Assembly: GCA_030267565.1 (NCBI GenBank)
Contig: BRXU01000005.1
Span: 1,094,001 to 1,158,000, forward strand
Source of the DNA: Pleodorina starrii
Lineage: Eukaryota; Chlorophyta; Chlorophyceae; Chlamydomonadales; Volvocaceae
Length of the DNA: 64,000 nucleotides
Direction of reading: 5' to 3'
Shown: positions 1 to 10,800 of the stretch, in pieces
Position numbering within the stretch: the first letter of the stretch is position 1
Layout of the letters: each line of letters begins with the position of its first letter
Program-made: the position numbers and the translations under genes
The notes under the pieces: generated by a model
The model's database searches: none
Seen by the model: the letters and a program-made list of their open reading frames with translations, nothing else
What the model was told of the DNA's origin: nothing

Positions 1-3000
1 CCACTGCGCAGCAGGCCGAGGCGATCCGGCACAGCGCCTGGACCGATGCCTCGCCTCCGAGCATGCCCGACTTGATAGCAGGCGCCAGATGTAGCGTCGC
101 GCCGAGCAGCTGTACGACAGCTACGTCGCCCAGCAACAGCTGGCGCCACTCGCTGCCGCTGCCGTGGACAGAAGCGGCATCCGGGTTGGTGGCGGCTTCG
201 GCGGCGTTGGGGCTGCTGACCTGGGGTGCTGACGCCGCCACCACCGCCGCCGCCGGCATGGCCCCGTCCGCAGCCTCGGTCGCCGACAGGCCCTCCGCAT
301 CCTCGGCACCACCGCCGCCGCCGCCCCTGGAGCGTTGGCGGCCCTGGCGGCAGCATGCGGCCACGAGGGGCAGCCAGACCAGCAGCGCCTCCAAGGCCTC
401 CATCAAAACGGCAGGGATCTTGGACGAGCCCACCGCGGCCCCGCCCTCCACCGCCAGCGGCATCACACCGGACACCAGCCGCTGTACGGCGCCCGACAGA
501 GGCGGCAGCCACTCGCCGGCGGCGTACGACAGGAGACGCGCCAGCTGTTGGGCTGGCCGATGTGGCGGCGTCACGGGGCCCGCGTCGTTGCTGCCGCTGC
601 CGCCGCCGCCGCCATCTCCACCGCTGCCGCCAGCCTCGCCGCCGGCACCGCTGCCGCCAGCCTCGCCGCCGGCACCGCTGCCTCCAGCCTCGCCGCCGGC
701 ACCGCTGCCGCCAGCCTCGCCGCCGGCACCGCTGCCACCAGCCTCGCCGCCGGCACCGCTGCCGCCAACCTCGCCGCCGGCACCGCTGCCGCCAGCCTCG
801 CCGCCGGCACCGCTGCCACCAGCCTCGCCGCCGGCACCGCTGCCGCCAGCCTCGCCGCCGGCACCGCTGCCACCAGCCTCGCCGCCGGCACCGCTGCCGC
901 CAGCCTCGCCGCCGGCACCGCTCCCACCGCTTTTGCCGCTGCCGCCACCGCTGCCCTCGTCGCAGAAGCCAGTCGCAAGCAGGCCGGCGTGGCGAGCGGT
1001 GCTGCCGGCGAGGGTGAGTGCGAATGCCAGGCTGTTGTCGAGCCGGGGCGACGGCGGCGGTGGTACCGTGGCACCCGTCCCTATCCCACTCACACTTTCC
1101 ATCCCTAGCCGACGAAACAGCTTCCCCACCGTCGAGACCAGAGCCGCCGCCTCGACCTGCTTGCCGTGCGCCAGCGCCACCGGGAAGAAATACCCGACGG
1201 CGCCCCTCTTCTCGGGACCGTCGATGCCCAGGACTGTCGACTCGGGGCTGGTGTGCTGCTCTCCGGCTCGGCGCATCAATCGCTCCAGGAAGGGCAGCAC
1301 ACCCTCTTGCAGCGCAGCCGCCAGGTAGGGGCCCGGCGGCGGCAAGCTCAGCGGCGGCGCTGACGGCGGCGGCGGCGGCGGCGGCGCTGACGGCGGCGGC
1401 GGCGGCGGTGCTGATGGTGGCGGCGGCGGCGGGTTCCCTGGAATTGGCCCTGGCTGGTTCCCGCCTGTGGAGGACCGCAACACCATCGCGAAGGGGTATG
1501 GTATGGTCGTCAGGTAAATATTTGTTGGTCTGGACCCCTGATGTATGTGCATAAAGAGTGCCGCCCTGCCTCAAGGGCCATGACGCCAGACCGACCCGTG
1601 GGTCCTGAAAAACGATGGATTGGCCGTTTGGCCCGGAAAACCCACTTCGCCACTCGCCCAACCATACCATACGCAGTGCAGTTGCCTGTAAGCGGCACTT
1701 GAACTGTCCTGGCTAGATTGAAGCACAAAGAGCAAAAGACGGTCACGGGGCTCTAGCCCCCCCCAGGCCCGAGGCCCCACCGGAATGTCGCCCACCCACG
1801 ATTCGCCGTTAACCGGCAACGCCCTCCCCATCAAGCCCTCCCGCTGGCGCCCCCGACGCACTCACTCACCGGAGTCCGGATGACGCCACGCCGGCGCCGT
1901 GCACTGACCCGCCGCCGCTTTAAGTGTTTCAACGAGCATCGAGTTAAGGACCCGCAGACCTTCCACGTTAATAAGGCCCAGTCCGTGCCGCCCCAGGCCG
2001 CAGATCAGCCGCCAGCACTCTCCGGCCACCTCGGCGACCCAGTTGGGGGGAGACAACTCCAGGGGGAACAACGCCACCCAGGCGGAGGACAAGTTCAAGA
2101 GCACCAGCGTCGCTGCGGTCACGGGCTCGAGGATAGCAGTGGTCTCACGCTCCCGGCCCGCCGCTGCCGCCGCCTGCAGGGACATCAGGCCCACGCGCCC
2201 CAGCCGCAGCAATAGCGCCACCACCGCCCGCCGGCCCGGCGGCGGCGGAGGCGGAGGCATGGGCTGCGTGCACAGTGCATAGTACATGGGCCAGAGCGCG
2301 CCGCAGCTGAGCAAAAGCGGCTGCTGCTGCCGCTGTGGCCGCGGTCCGAGGATGCGTCCTCCGGCCGCCCGCGCGCCGCCAGGCGCCTCCGTCGGCCGCT
2401 CCGTCGGTGCCTCCGCCGCCTCCGCCGCCTCCGCCGCCTCCGCCGCCGGTGGCTCTGCCTCCGGCGGCGGCGGCGGCGGCAGTGCCACCAGGCTGCGGTC
2501 CACCGCCCGGACGGGGATGCGGCGCAGGAGGTCCGGCGGAAAGCCGTATGTCGTGCCGCCGTCGACGGCGCGCATCACCGCTATGCCGTACAGCAGGGCG
2601 GTCGTGTGCGCGCACCTGCCCCACATCACCGGGCGAAGCAGCTCCGAGGCCTCAGCGGCGGCTCCTCCGGCTGCGGTCTTGTAGACCGAATGCAGACGGT
2701 TGAACGTTTCCTTCAACAAATTCAAAATCCCGAAGACCCAGTCGACCCACTTCGGGCCCATGTCTTGCCGCCGACTCAGCGGCAGCAGCAGCGCCAGCCG
2801 CGCCGCGTGCTCCAAAATGGCGCTGTCGCGGAAAGCGCGCGCGACGTCTCCAACAAGCCGCCAATCCTGAGTATCCTCCAGCTGGTACGCAAGGTTGATC
2901 ACGAGCGATCTGGTCCACACGATCGGCATCAGCCAGCGTTCGGAGAGCCTGCTGCCGCCATGTCGCGGCTGCTGAGCCCGATCGAAACGAACCGCGGCTT

Positions 3001-3490
3001 GGGTGACCTCGGACAGCCGGCAGCTGAGCGCCTGCAGGGTCTTCAGGCGGACGAGCTTTCGCACAAAATCCGCGATGCGCCGGCGCAGGGCGGCTTCTGG
3101 CGTCGACTTAGGGCCTTCCAGGAGGAGCACGGCCGAGCCGAATGCCATGTCCAGGCAGCGGATCTCAAGCGCCTGCAGGTCGTCCGCGGAACAGCGCTGC
3201 TCCAAGCTGATGCGGGAAGCAACAGCCACGGCCCGCAGCAGCGCGTCCAGCAGGCGGTCGTCCGCGACCCGCCAAACACTTTTAGCACGTTGGGTTGAAC
3301 ACGTTGGGTCCGTGCAAGCTAGAAACCCATCCAAATTATCCAGCTGCGCGTGTAAATTCTGCAGCTCATCCTGCCCCATAACAGACGAGCCGCCTCGCCT
3401 GCGCGCGTGGTCAGCCGCCAGCGGCGGCAGGCCCCATTTGTGTAGCAGACGCTCCAGCCCCGAGTGCAAAATCCGCAGCCGGCTCTCCAT
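1..3490 (-). CDS. Large protein of unknown function, Gly/Pro/Ala-rich, 3' end outside window
   Basis: I do not recognise a named family. Two exons are visible: 1870-3490 (ATG at 3490; 540 codons plus one base) and 1-1464, which is still open at the window edge. The intron 1465-1869 has a good donor (TCCG/GTGAGT) and a CAG acceptor, and the phases agree (phase 1). About 1028 residues are visible. The N-terminal third is a plain, helix-rich globular sequence. A Pro stretch and an Ala-Glu stretch then precede a Gly/Ala region with long hydrophobic helices, without a clear signal peptide. The second exon opens with Pro-rich sequence and a globular block (GPYLAAALQEGVLPFLERLM), then a nine-residue repeat GAGGEAGGS about eleven times, then more globular sequence. 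The helical layout is in keeping with a solenoid-like scaffold, but that is a guess. Confidence is high that this is a gene and low for any function. Confidence 0.75.
610..930 (-). repeat. 27-bp coding minisatellite, about 11 copies
   Basis: A 27-bp unit repeats in tandem with only single-base differences between copies. On the minus strand, in the frame of the surrounding exon, each unit reads GAGGEAGGS. Other frames give Pro-Ala or Ala-Val-rich shadow frames that are not real genes. Confidence 0.9.
1596..1607. repeat. GACCCGTGGGTC, one-base variant of the dispersed 12-bp palindrome
   Basis: It lies inside the intron 1465-1869, about 130 bases upstream of the splice acceptor. It differs at one position from the perfect palindrome seen at 3841, 19239, 54484 and 60243. 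Confidence 0.6.
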
Positions 3491-3840
3491 TTCTCTCTCG
3501 AGATTGCTGGCAGCGTCAAGGTAAGCGGCGACGCTATTATTTTACGATTCACCTCGTAAATAGCTATAGGAGCTAACCTTGCTTTTTATACAATGCAAAC
3601 GGGAGGCCCGACAACGTTGGTCCGTGTCGTCCGGCGGAATCGATTACGCGCGCTTTTGTGATTTAACGGAAGGAGGATCTTGGTTGTAACTGCCCCGCGC
3701 GCCATTGCTGTCCGTGATGAACAAGATGGGTACATGGGCACATGCCGTGCGACAAATCACCGCCAAACCAGCTCAAAACCTGCTGGATACGTCCGGGCCG
3801 GTCAGGCCGTGATGATGACAATGCATGCGTGGTCACAAAC

Positions 3841-3852
3841 GACCCATGGGTC
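3841..3852. repeat. GACCCATGGGTC palindrome
   Basis: A perfect 12-base palindrome immediately next to the 20-bp tandem repeat. It is one of four perfect copies in the window. Confidence 0.7.
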
Positions 3853-3864
3853 ATGCGCTCATGC

Positions 3865-3947
3865 GCACCTCACCCATCCACGGCGCACCTCACCCATCCA
3901 CGGCGCACCTCACCCATCCACGGCGCACGCACCTCACCCATCCACGG
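3865..3947. repeat. 20-bp tandem repeat, four copies
   Basis: The unit GCGCACCTCACCCATCCACG repeats in tandem. The last copy is interrupted by a four-base insertion. Confidence 0.85.
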
Positions 3948-5266
3948 CGGGGCTGTCCCCTTACCAAAGGGATGGATGACCGTGAGTAGGACATACCGAA
4001 TGCTGGGTTTGACAAACGAATTTCTAGTTGTAGTTCCGATTGATTTGAGGTTCCGGACGTATTGTTCCCGCCGAAAAACACAGCGGGCGTGCACGAGCGA
4101 GCGGGCCGGCGGGCGGCGGAGATCGTTGCGCCGTCCGTGGAGAGCCACACACAGCTGCCATCCTTCCGTATCTCCATTTCCACCAATACACGCCTCCAGC
4201 CTTATTACTTGCCGCCCAAACGCCGCACAGTATCGATGCATCAACGCAGCCGCCGTTGTTGCCGAAGCGCCACGTGCCATACAATCAGCGGCTGCCGTAA
4301 AGTCACCACCGGTGGGGGCAGCAGCGGCAGCGGCACCACACCCCGCAACATCACGGGCAACGAACCAATAAATGTGCTTGGTGCTGGCTTCGGTTGGCCT
4401 CACTCTTGTTTAAACACACGCGCGTCCTGCCATGCAAGCGTGCATGCGCGGCTGAGAGTGCCCATCTGGCTTGCGTCCCCCGGCGGCGGAAGCGGAGAAG
4501 CAGCAGCAGCAGCCGACGTTCAACACTCGACGTTTTTGACTGGATATATATGCGCTTCCTTCACATCATTCGCTCAGTAGCATGGCTAATTGGCTATGGC
4601 TAGACATGCGTTTCCTTCCGTCACCCCAGCCAGCCAAACGCAGTAGTCCACATCTGTACGGTATGTTGTACAGGTTGTACCACGACGGACCTATTAGTAA
4701 TAGGTACGTACCCATACAGCTAGCCGGGGTTCCTTGTCTGAGCAGGACAGCTTTCAGGTATGGTACACCCAGGATAGGATACAACAACATCAACATCGCT
4801 GACTTCATTCCATGCCATGCGGAGATACCGTAGATGTAGTTCGTTCACCCCAGCCAACCAACCGCAGTAGCTAGTCGACATCTATCGCTGACTGCGCGCG
4901 TAGATATATAGAGATGCGTTTCCTTCGTTCACCGCAGCGATCGATCGAGTCATCATCAAACCCGCGCCCTCCCCTGGCACCAGCCGTGCTCGGAGCAGCG
5001 GAAGGTGCTGGAGGCCTGGAGCTCTGGACTTCCTTGAAGCCCGCAGACCGATCGCCCTTTCTGCAAACCAACCAACCGCAGTCCACAACGGTATCAGGCG
5101 ACTCCATCATAATTCTTTGCCATGGGGCCAATGGGTCCAGTCTGCCGTTCCTGGCCATTCGTTCCTGCGGTCCCGCCGGCGGTTTTATTTAGCTGGCCTG
5201 TCGAGCACCCCGAGCTGGGCCATGATGTTGACGTCATGTGCAGCGGACGGCACGCATGCATCCCCG

Positions 5267-5312
5267 ACACTCGAGTGCGCCTTTTCCGGAACACACATCA
5301 ATAAAGCTTCGC
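5267..5312. repeat. 46-bp direct repeat, copy A
   Basis: Identical over 46 bases to 5538-5583. It begins ACACTCGAGTGCGCC and contains an AATAAA near its end. Confidence 0.85.
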
Positions 5313-5537
5313 CTGGTTCCTCACATCTCGAGATCGAATCTCGTCCGGGGCGGTGTTCTCCCCCGAAAAACCATATCGCGGTTTCCGGGGGGGGGGGTTG
5401 GGGCCAGCAGTGAATTCAAATAACGACGCCGTCAACGCGATATGGCGGGTCTACGGCACTCTCTACGCCCAGACGCTCCAGAGCTCGGTAGCAGCAGCTG
5501 TCTACGACTACATATACTGGCGGATCAGACAATCCCC

Positions 5538-5583
5538 ACACTCGAGTGCGCCTTTTCCGGAACACACATCAATAAAGCTTCGC
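5538..5583. repeat. 46-bp direct repeat, copy B
   Basis: Identical to 5267-5312 and in the same orientation, 271 bases downstream. The flanks on both sides differ. Confidence 0.85.
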
Positions 5584-7817
5584 TTGGTGAGAGTTCGTGC
5601 GGGGCGGCGCAGCAGCAGCTAGACTACAGCTCGGGCAAACTGTATCTATTGCTGGCCCCGCGGCCCGGCCTTCGAGGCGAGACCGCGCTCCTTCTTCCTT
5701 CGCAATGCTACCTATTACTCGGTGCAGGTCGCACCGAAGCCGCTCGAACAAGTCAGTCGTGTCTGGTTCTTGATGATGTTAGCCAGCCAGGGTGATCAGG
5801 CCTGGCTGGCGCGTCACTAGAGTCGGAACATGTCGGCTGGCCTGGGCGGATGCCCAATGGAGAATACTGAACTGATGTTACATCATTCCCATTGAAGCAT
5901 CACTATACTTCAGCATGTACGTATGCAATATGACCAGGCGAAGCGCTTCCTGCTGGAAACGCTTGCGCCTAGGTAGAGCTCGCACTGGACGAGCAGTGAT
6001 TGGTTCCGGAGCCCGGGCGTGGGCCCGGTCCCCGGTTCGAGCCCAACCGAGAGCATTCGTCTGCGCTCCAACTGTCAGTCAGTTTGACCAGATATTTCCC
6101 AGCCACCAACGGTGCACGACATTGCCAACTTGCCATCCCTGCGCTACGCCATTATTCCCTCAAGGCGCTAACGCCTCAGTCGCATGAAATCATCAGGTTC
6201 AATGCTAGCGAAGGGCACCGATGGCACCGCTTGAGTAGGGCGAGCGGAGTATGCAAGCGCTGTGCGCCGGTGCGTGCGCGCGTCCGACCGTTTCTGGCAC
6301 ATACCATCACAATTTGGGCTTTAGAAAGCATCGCATACCGGTATCAGGCGGGCCACTTGAGCTGTGCCCCGAGCCACGAAGGGCACGAACCCTTGGCCCC
6401 TTGCTGCGCCCCCCTCGTCCCGGGCCGTTCTAATTACCCCCCCAAATTCTCTTTATACCCCACCATCTGCTCCAGGGCGGATCGCGGGGGCCTTCCGGGG
6501 GAGCTTTCCTGAGCTTTTCATGGGTATGAAGCAATTCCACGGCTGGAACGCAGAAGCTCCTGCAAGACAGCCATAAAACCCCCACCACAAGGTATGATGG
6601 GGTCGCCCACGGAACCCAGCTAGCCCAGCCTCTGTAATAAGCGTTCTCTCGAGAGGGCTCCACGCCTGCCAAGGAGTGTCAAGGAACCTAGGTCGCCTGC
6701 CGAGGGTTGCCCCCTGCTTTAACTGGTTACGGAAAACAGCAAAATAATATTGTTCACTGATGCGTGTGATGCAATGGATCAATGCTTGGAATCGAGTTGA
6801 GAAGTTCCGACAATCGTCGGGGAAGTTCCGACATTACTGAAATGCTCCTTATGTAACTGCAATTTCCAAACATGTACATGCACAATTCTTAGGTCTGCAG
6901 ATACAAATGATTCTTTCGGAGCTTCTTATTAATGCAGACAACTGGGTCGCACTTTAAGGCATACGGCGTATCGGCTCCGTATCAGGGCCCTAGATTTGGG
7001 CCGAATCTTCTCCGTACAGTCCTCCCGTCCGTGCGTTCATTGGCTGTCACTGGGGGCTACCACAAAGCCCTCAGAATCACACTTCATTCATGTGTTGACT
7101 ATAGAGGCCGCTTGGGGACGTTTTCAAGCTTCCTGGACAGCATCCGGCGTTCAACAAACTTTTCTACAAGTCAGCTTTCTGGTTTGCCGCAACATGAGAT
7201 ACTTGCACTTGAGAACATCAACTTGTATCACATAATGGACGCAGCTGAAAACGGTGAGTGAGCAGTGAGCAGCAAGGGGTGCCTACGCGGATTGGGCGGC
7301 CGAAGCGAGGACAGCCGACCGCATGCATTGACCGCACGGCCTTGAGAGCAAAGCCATGGACTTCAAATGAAGTATCAGCGTGGAAGGCGAGATGTGCGCC
7401 GCATCACAGCAAGCGCGCGCCCCCAACAGCATAATTTCGCCACTCGCTGCGCCCCGGCCCCAGGTGGAGAGGACGCTGATGGAACCCATCCCGCTCAACC
7501 TTGTAACAAGCCCTACGATTGGGGCGCCTCGCTTCCTAGCGAGTTCCTCCAGGTGGGATGTGTGGGCTTGCGGCCTCAGAGAAGGTTGAACGTGACATGT
7601 GCACCCGAATCGGCGCACTTCGCCTCAATTGCGCACTTCCGCGCTCCTCAACATTTACTATACCTGCTTCGTTTAATGACGTAAAGGACGGGGCTGTGCA
7701 GGGCTTCGCCTGGCCTGGGCGGTACGGCTAAAGCAAAATGGCCATCATCATGCCGACCGCTATCAGTTTGGGCCCTGACCGCCACTGCAGGAGATTGCCC
7801 GTCATGCCGGGGTTCAG

Positions 7818-10800
7818 AGCTGGCCTACTTTGAGATGCGTCTGCCAGAACTGGCGCCGCGGAATCAGCCAAGCGGTCCGCACCGTCAAGCTCACAGCTCA
7901 CCGCAGCACAGCGCCCGCGCTGCAGCCCCCCGCCGAGCCGCCCGCCGCCGCCGATGCGCCGCGACCCGCCCGCCGCGGCGCCGCCGCGGGAAGGCCCGCG
8001 GGCCGCGGCGGAGCGGCCGCGAACCAGCAGCAGCACCAGCTCGTTGCGACGGGTGTCCCGTTCACCGCCGCACAATGCCCCCAGCCCGAGACCGCACAGG
8101 AGCCGCTCCGATACCAGGAGCCTCATCCCCAACACCACCCCGACCCCCACCAGCACCAGCATCACAACCACCAGCACCAGCAGCCGACGGCGGCAACGGC
8201 GGCTCGCGGCTTCGCAGCTTCCAGTGGCCGTCCACCGCCGCACCCGCACCCACCGGACGCCAACGCACTCAACGCCATCCACCATCAGCCCGCAGCGGCC
8301 GCAATCGGCGGCCCCGACTCCGCCACCGCTGCCACTGCCACCGCCGGTGGCGGCGGCGGCGGCGACGCGTCCTTCGACCGCATCGCGACGGTTGTACGGC
8401 GCCCGCCACCGGTCTTTGAGCCGCCACACCACGATCTTGAATCCCTGGCCTGTGTCTTCAACCTGCACCGCCAATCCACGGTGGCGGCAGTGGCGGCGGC
8501 AGCCGCCGCGGCGGCCGCGCGCTTGCAGGGTGAGGCCAGCGACTCCCAGGCCGCCGGCGTCGCTAGCTCTGTGGGCAGCAGCAGCATCGTGGTGTGGAGC
8601 TTCTTGGAGGCGGCGGATAAGCTCGCGATGGCGTTTCCGCTGTACGACAACCTCAGCCTGAACTTTGCGGAGCCGCTGCCGCTGGCGGCGTGCGGCGGCG
8701 GCGGTGGCGGCGGCGGTGGGGAGGTCTGCAGCGGCCGCTGGCTGCAGGTATGAGAGCGCGTGGCGGTTGCTTTGCCATTGGTGGTGACCACGTGATGTCG
8801 TTCTTTATATGCTCTCTTGTTGTCGAACATATGCTGCTTGGCAGGTTTTGTTGCTTGACCGATGTCTGCGGCCTGAAGCGTTGGCTTGGGGCCTTTTGCT
8901 TGGGAGCCTCTCTTCTAACGAACAACTACCAACTACCAGCACCGCCGCAACTCTCGATGTACCTCCTCCGCGCAAGACCCGGTCTCTTCACCCGGGCACT
9001 CACGCATCCGAAGGCATACGAAGGCCCTGACGGACCCTTGTTTCGCCGCCATCGTGGCCCCGCTATGCCCTGCTGTGCCCCGCTGTGCCGCACATCCCTC
9101 CGCCCCCGCGTCACAGCTGGAAATGAGCGCCGCCCTCCAACACCTCCTCTCGGAACGACTCGCGTCGCTGACGCTATCCGGCCACACGCCGTACCCTCTC
9201 TTCATGGCGCCGCCGCCGCTGCCGCTGCCGCCGCCGCCGCCGGCCCCGCTGATCAGTCACCGTCCCAGCCACCCGCAAGCCGCCGCAGCAGCAGGGCCAC
9301 AGACCGCCGCCGCCTCGCAGCAGCAGCAGCAGGAGCCGCATAAACCGCATCACAGGCTGCAGCGCTCTTCAAGGCGCGCGTCTATCGTGACCGCCAGTGC
9401 TGCTGCAGCAGCAGCTGCTACTGCGGTTGCTGCCGGCGGCGCGGTCACTACAGCTGCTGAGACGGCGGCTGTTGCTGAGGTCGGCGCGCAGGGCTTGGAG
9501 GTAGCCGTGGCGGCATGCGGTGGCGGCGGCGTTGCCGCCGCCGGGCAGCCCTCTGCCGCTGATGCTGCAGCCCTGATCGACCCCTGGCGGGGTCCACAGA
9601 GGTCAGCTGTCATGGGAGAGGACTTGACTGTGGCTGACGCGCTCAGGGCATTGGAGGACGAAGCGGCGGCGGAAGCGGCCAACAACGGCCCCCAGGTGAC
9701 GGGCCCGGAAAGCAGCGGCGAGCACTGCGGCGGAAGCGGCGCCGCCGCCGTCGGAGCCGCACCCAACCGCCGCCGCCGGAGGCCGTCCCCCGCGGCGGAC
9801 GCGCCGCCCAGTACGACAGCGCCGCCGGAGGCGCCGTACAGCTCCAGGGCGGACAAGAGCCCGAACTTTCCGGACGGCCCGCCGGCTCAGCGGCACTGCC
9901 GACAGGGGGCCCCGGCAGCGTCGGCGACGGCCACGGCGGCGGGGAAGCAGGAGCTTGTCAGACGGGACCGGTCGCCAGGCGTCGCGGCGGCAGCTCCGTC
10001 AGCGGCGGCGGCGGCGGCACGTAGCCCCGTCTTGGCGACTGCCAACCCCAATGCCAACTGGTACCGCGGCTCCTCCGGAAGCGCGCCGTCCCACGGGTCG
10101 CTCGGTCCGCGCTGGCACGGCGGCGAGGCCGCCGCCGCCGCGGGGTACGGCACGCGACGCGACGCCGACGGAAGCGAAGCGGTGGGCCGGGAGCGCGGCG
10201 CCAGCGGTGTGCCGCACACGCCGGGGCCGGCCGACGTCGACTGCTGTTGCTGCGGCTTTGAGGGCCCCAACAGTGGCGGCGGCGGCAGTGCCGGCGGCGG
10301 CGACGGCGGCGACGGCGGCGGCGGCGATCCGATGGAGGTTGGCGACGGCGGCGCTGCCCTGGAAGCGCTAATGGAGGCGAATGGAAGTGGCGGCAACAGC
10401 GACCGGAGCCCGGCTAGTGGTGACGACAACGTCGAAAATTTGGCGGGCTTTGAGTACGGCAGAGATCCCATGGATACTGTCGGCGATGCGCAGGCGAACG
10501 TCGGGTTCCGTTATGGGCCCAACCACCGTTCCCAACCGAACTCCCAACCGAACGCAACCGCAGTAGCGGAAGTAGTAAACGCAACAGTAGCGGCGGCGGC
10601 GACGACCAGCGATGCCATGCTGCTCGAGGAAAACAGCCAGGAGGCGGGTGGCAGCGGCAGCGGCGGCACAATTAACAACCGCGGCGGTGGCGGAAGCAGC
10701 GACGGCAACGGCAGCCGCCGCGGCGGAGGCGCCGCCGCTGCCGTGCAGACTCGCAACGCAGACTGCCGGGACGTCGACGCCCTGCCAAACCGCTTTCAGG

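Larger units (their letters stand above)
3491..7817. other. Non-coding interval with short repeats
   Basis: No convincing coding exon was found. The interval is the shared upstream region of the minus-strand gene ending at 3490 and the plus-strand gene beginning near 7818. It holds a 20-bp tandem repeat at 3865-3947, a GACCCATGGGTC palindrome, three diverged copies of a segment beginning GATGCGTTTCCTTC (near 4608, 4840 and 4912), and two identical 46-bp segments. An open frame 6932-7253 ends at a good donor (AACG/GTGAGTG) and could be a 5' exon of the downstream gene. Its phase does not match the exon starting at 7818, so I left it unassigned. Confidence 0.5.

Noticed and set aside
571..1074. 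Ala/Val-rich and Pro/Ala-rich long open frames over the 27-bp repeat
   Set aside because: They are other frames of the minisatellite. Only the minus-strand GAGGEAGGS frame continues into globular sequence on both sides and joins the upstream exon in phase.
5995..6045. GGTTCGAGCCC resembling a tRNA T-arm
   Set aside because: The T-stem does not pair, and no anticodon, D or acceptor stem could be built around it.
6932..7253. Candidate 5' exon of the F-box/LRR gene
   Set aside because: The donor is good, but phase 1 does not match the phase-0 start at 7818, and no F-box LPxE motif is certain.
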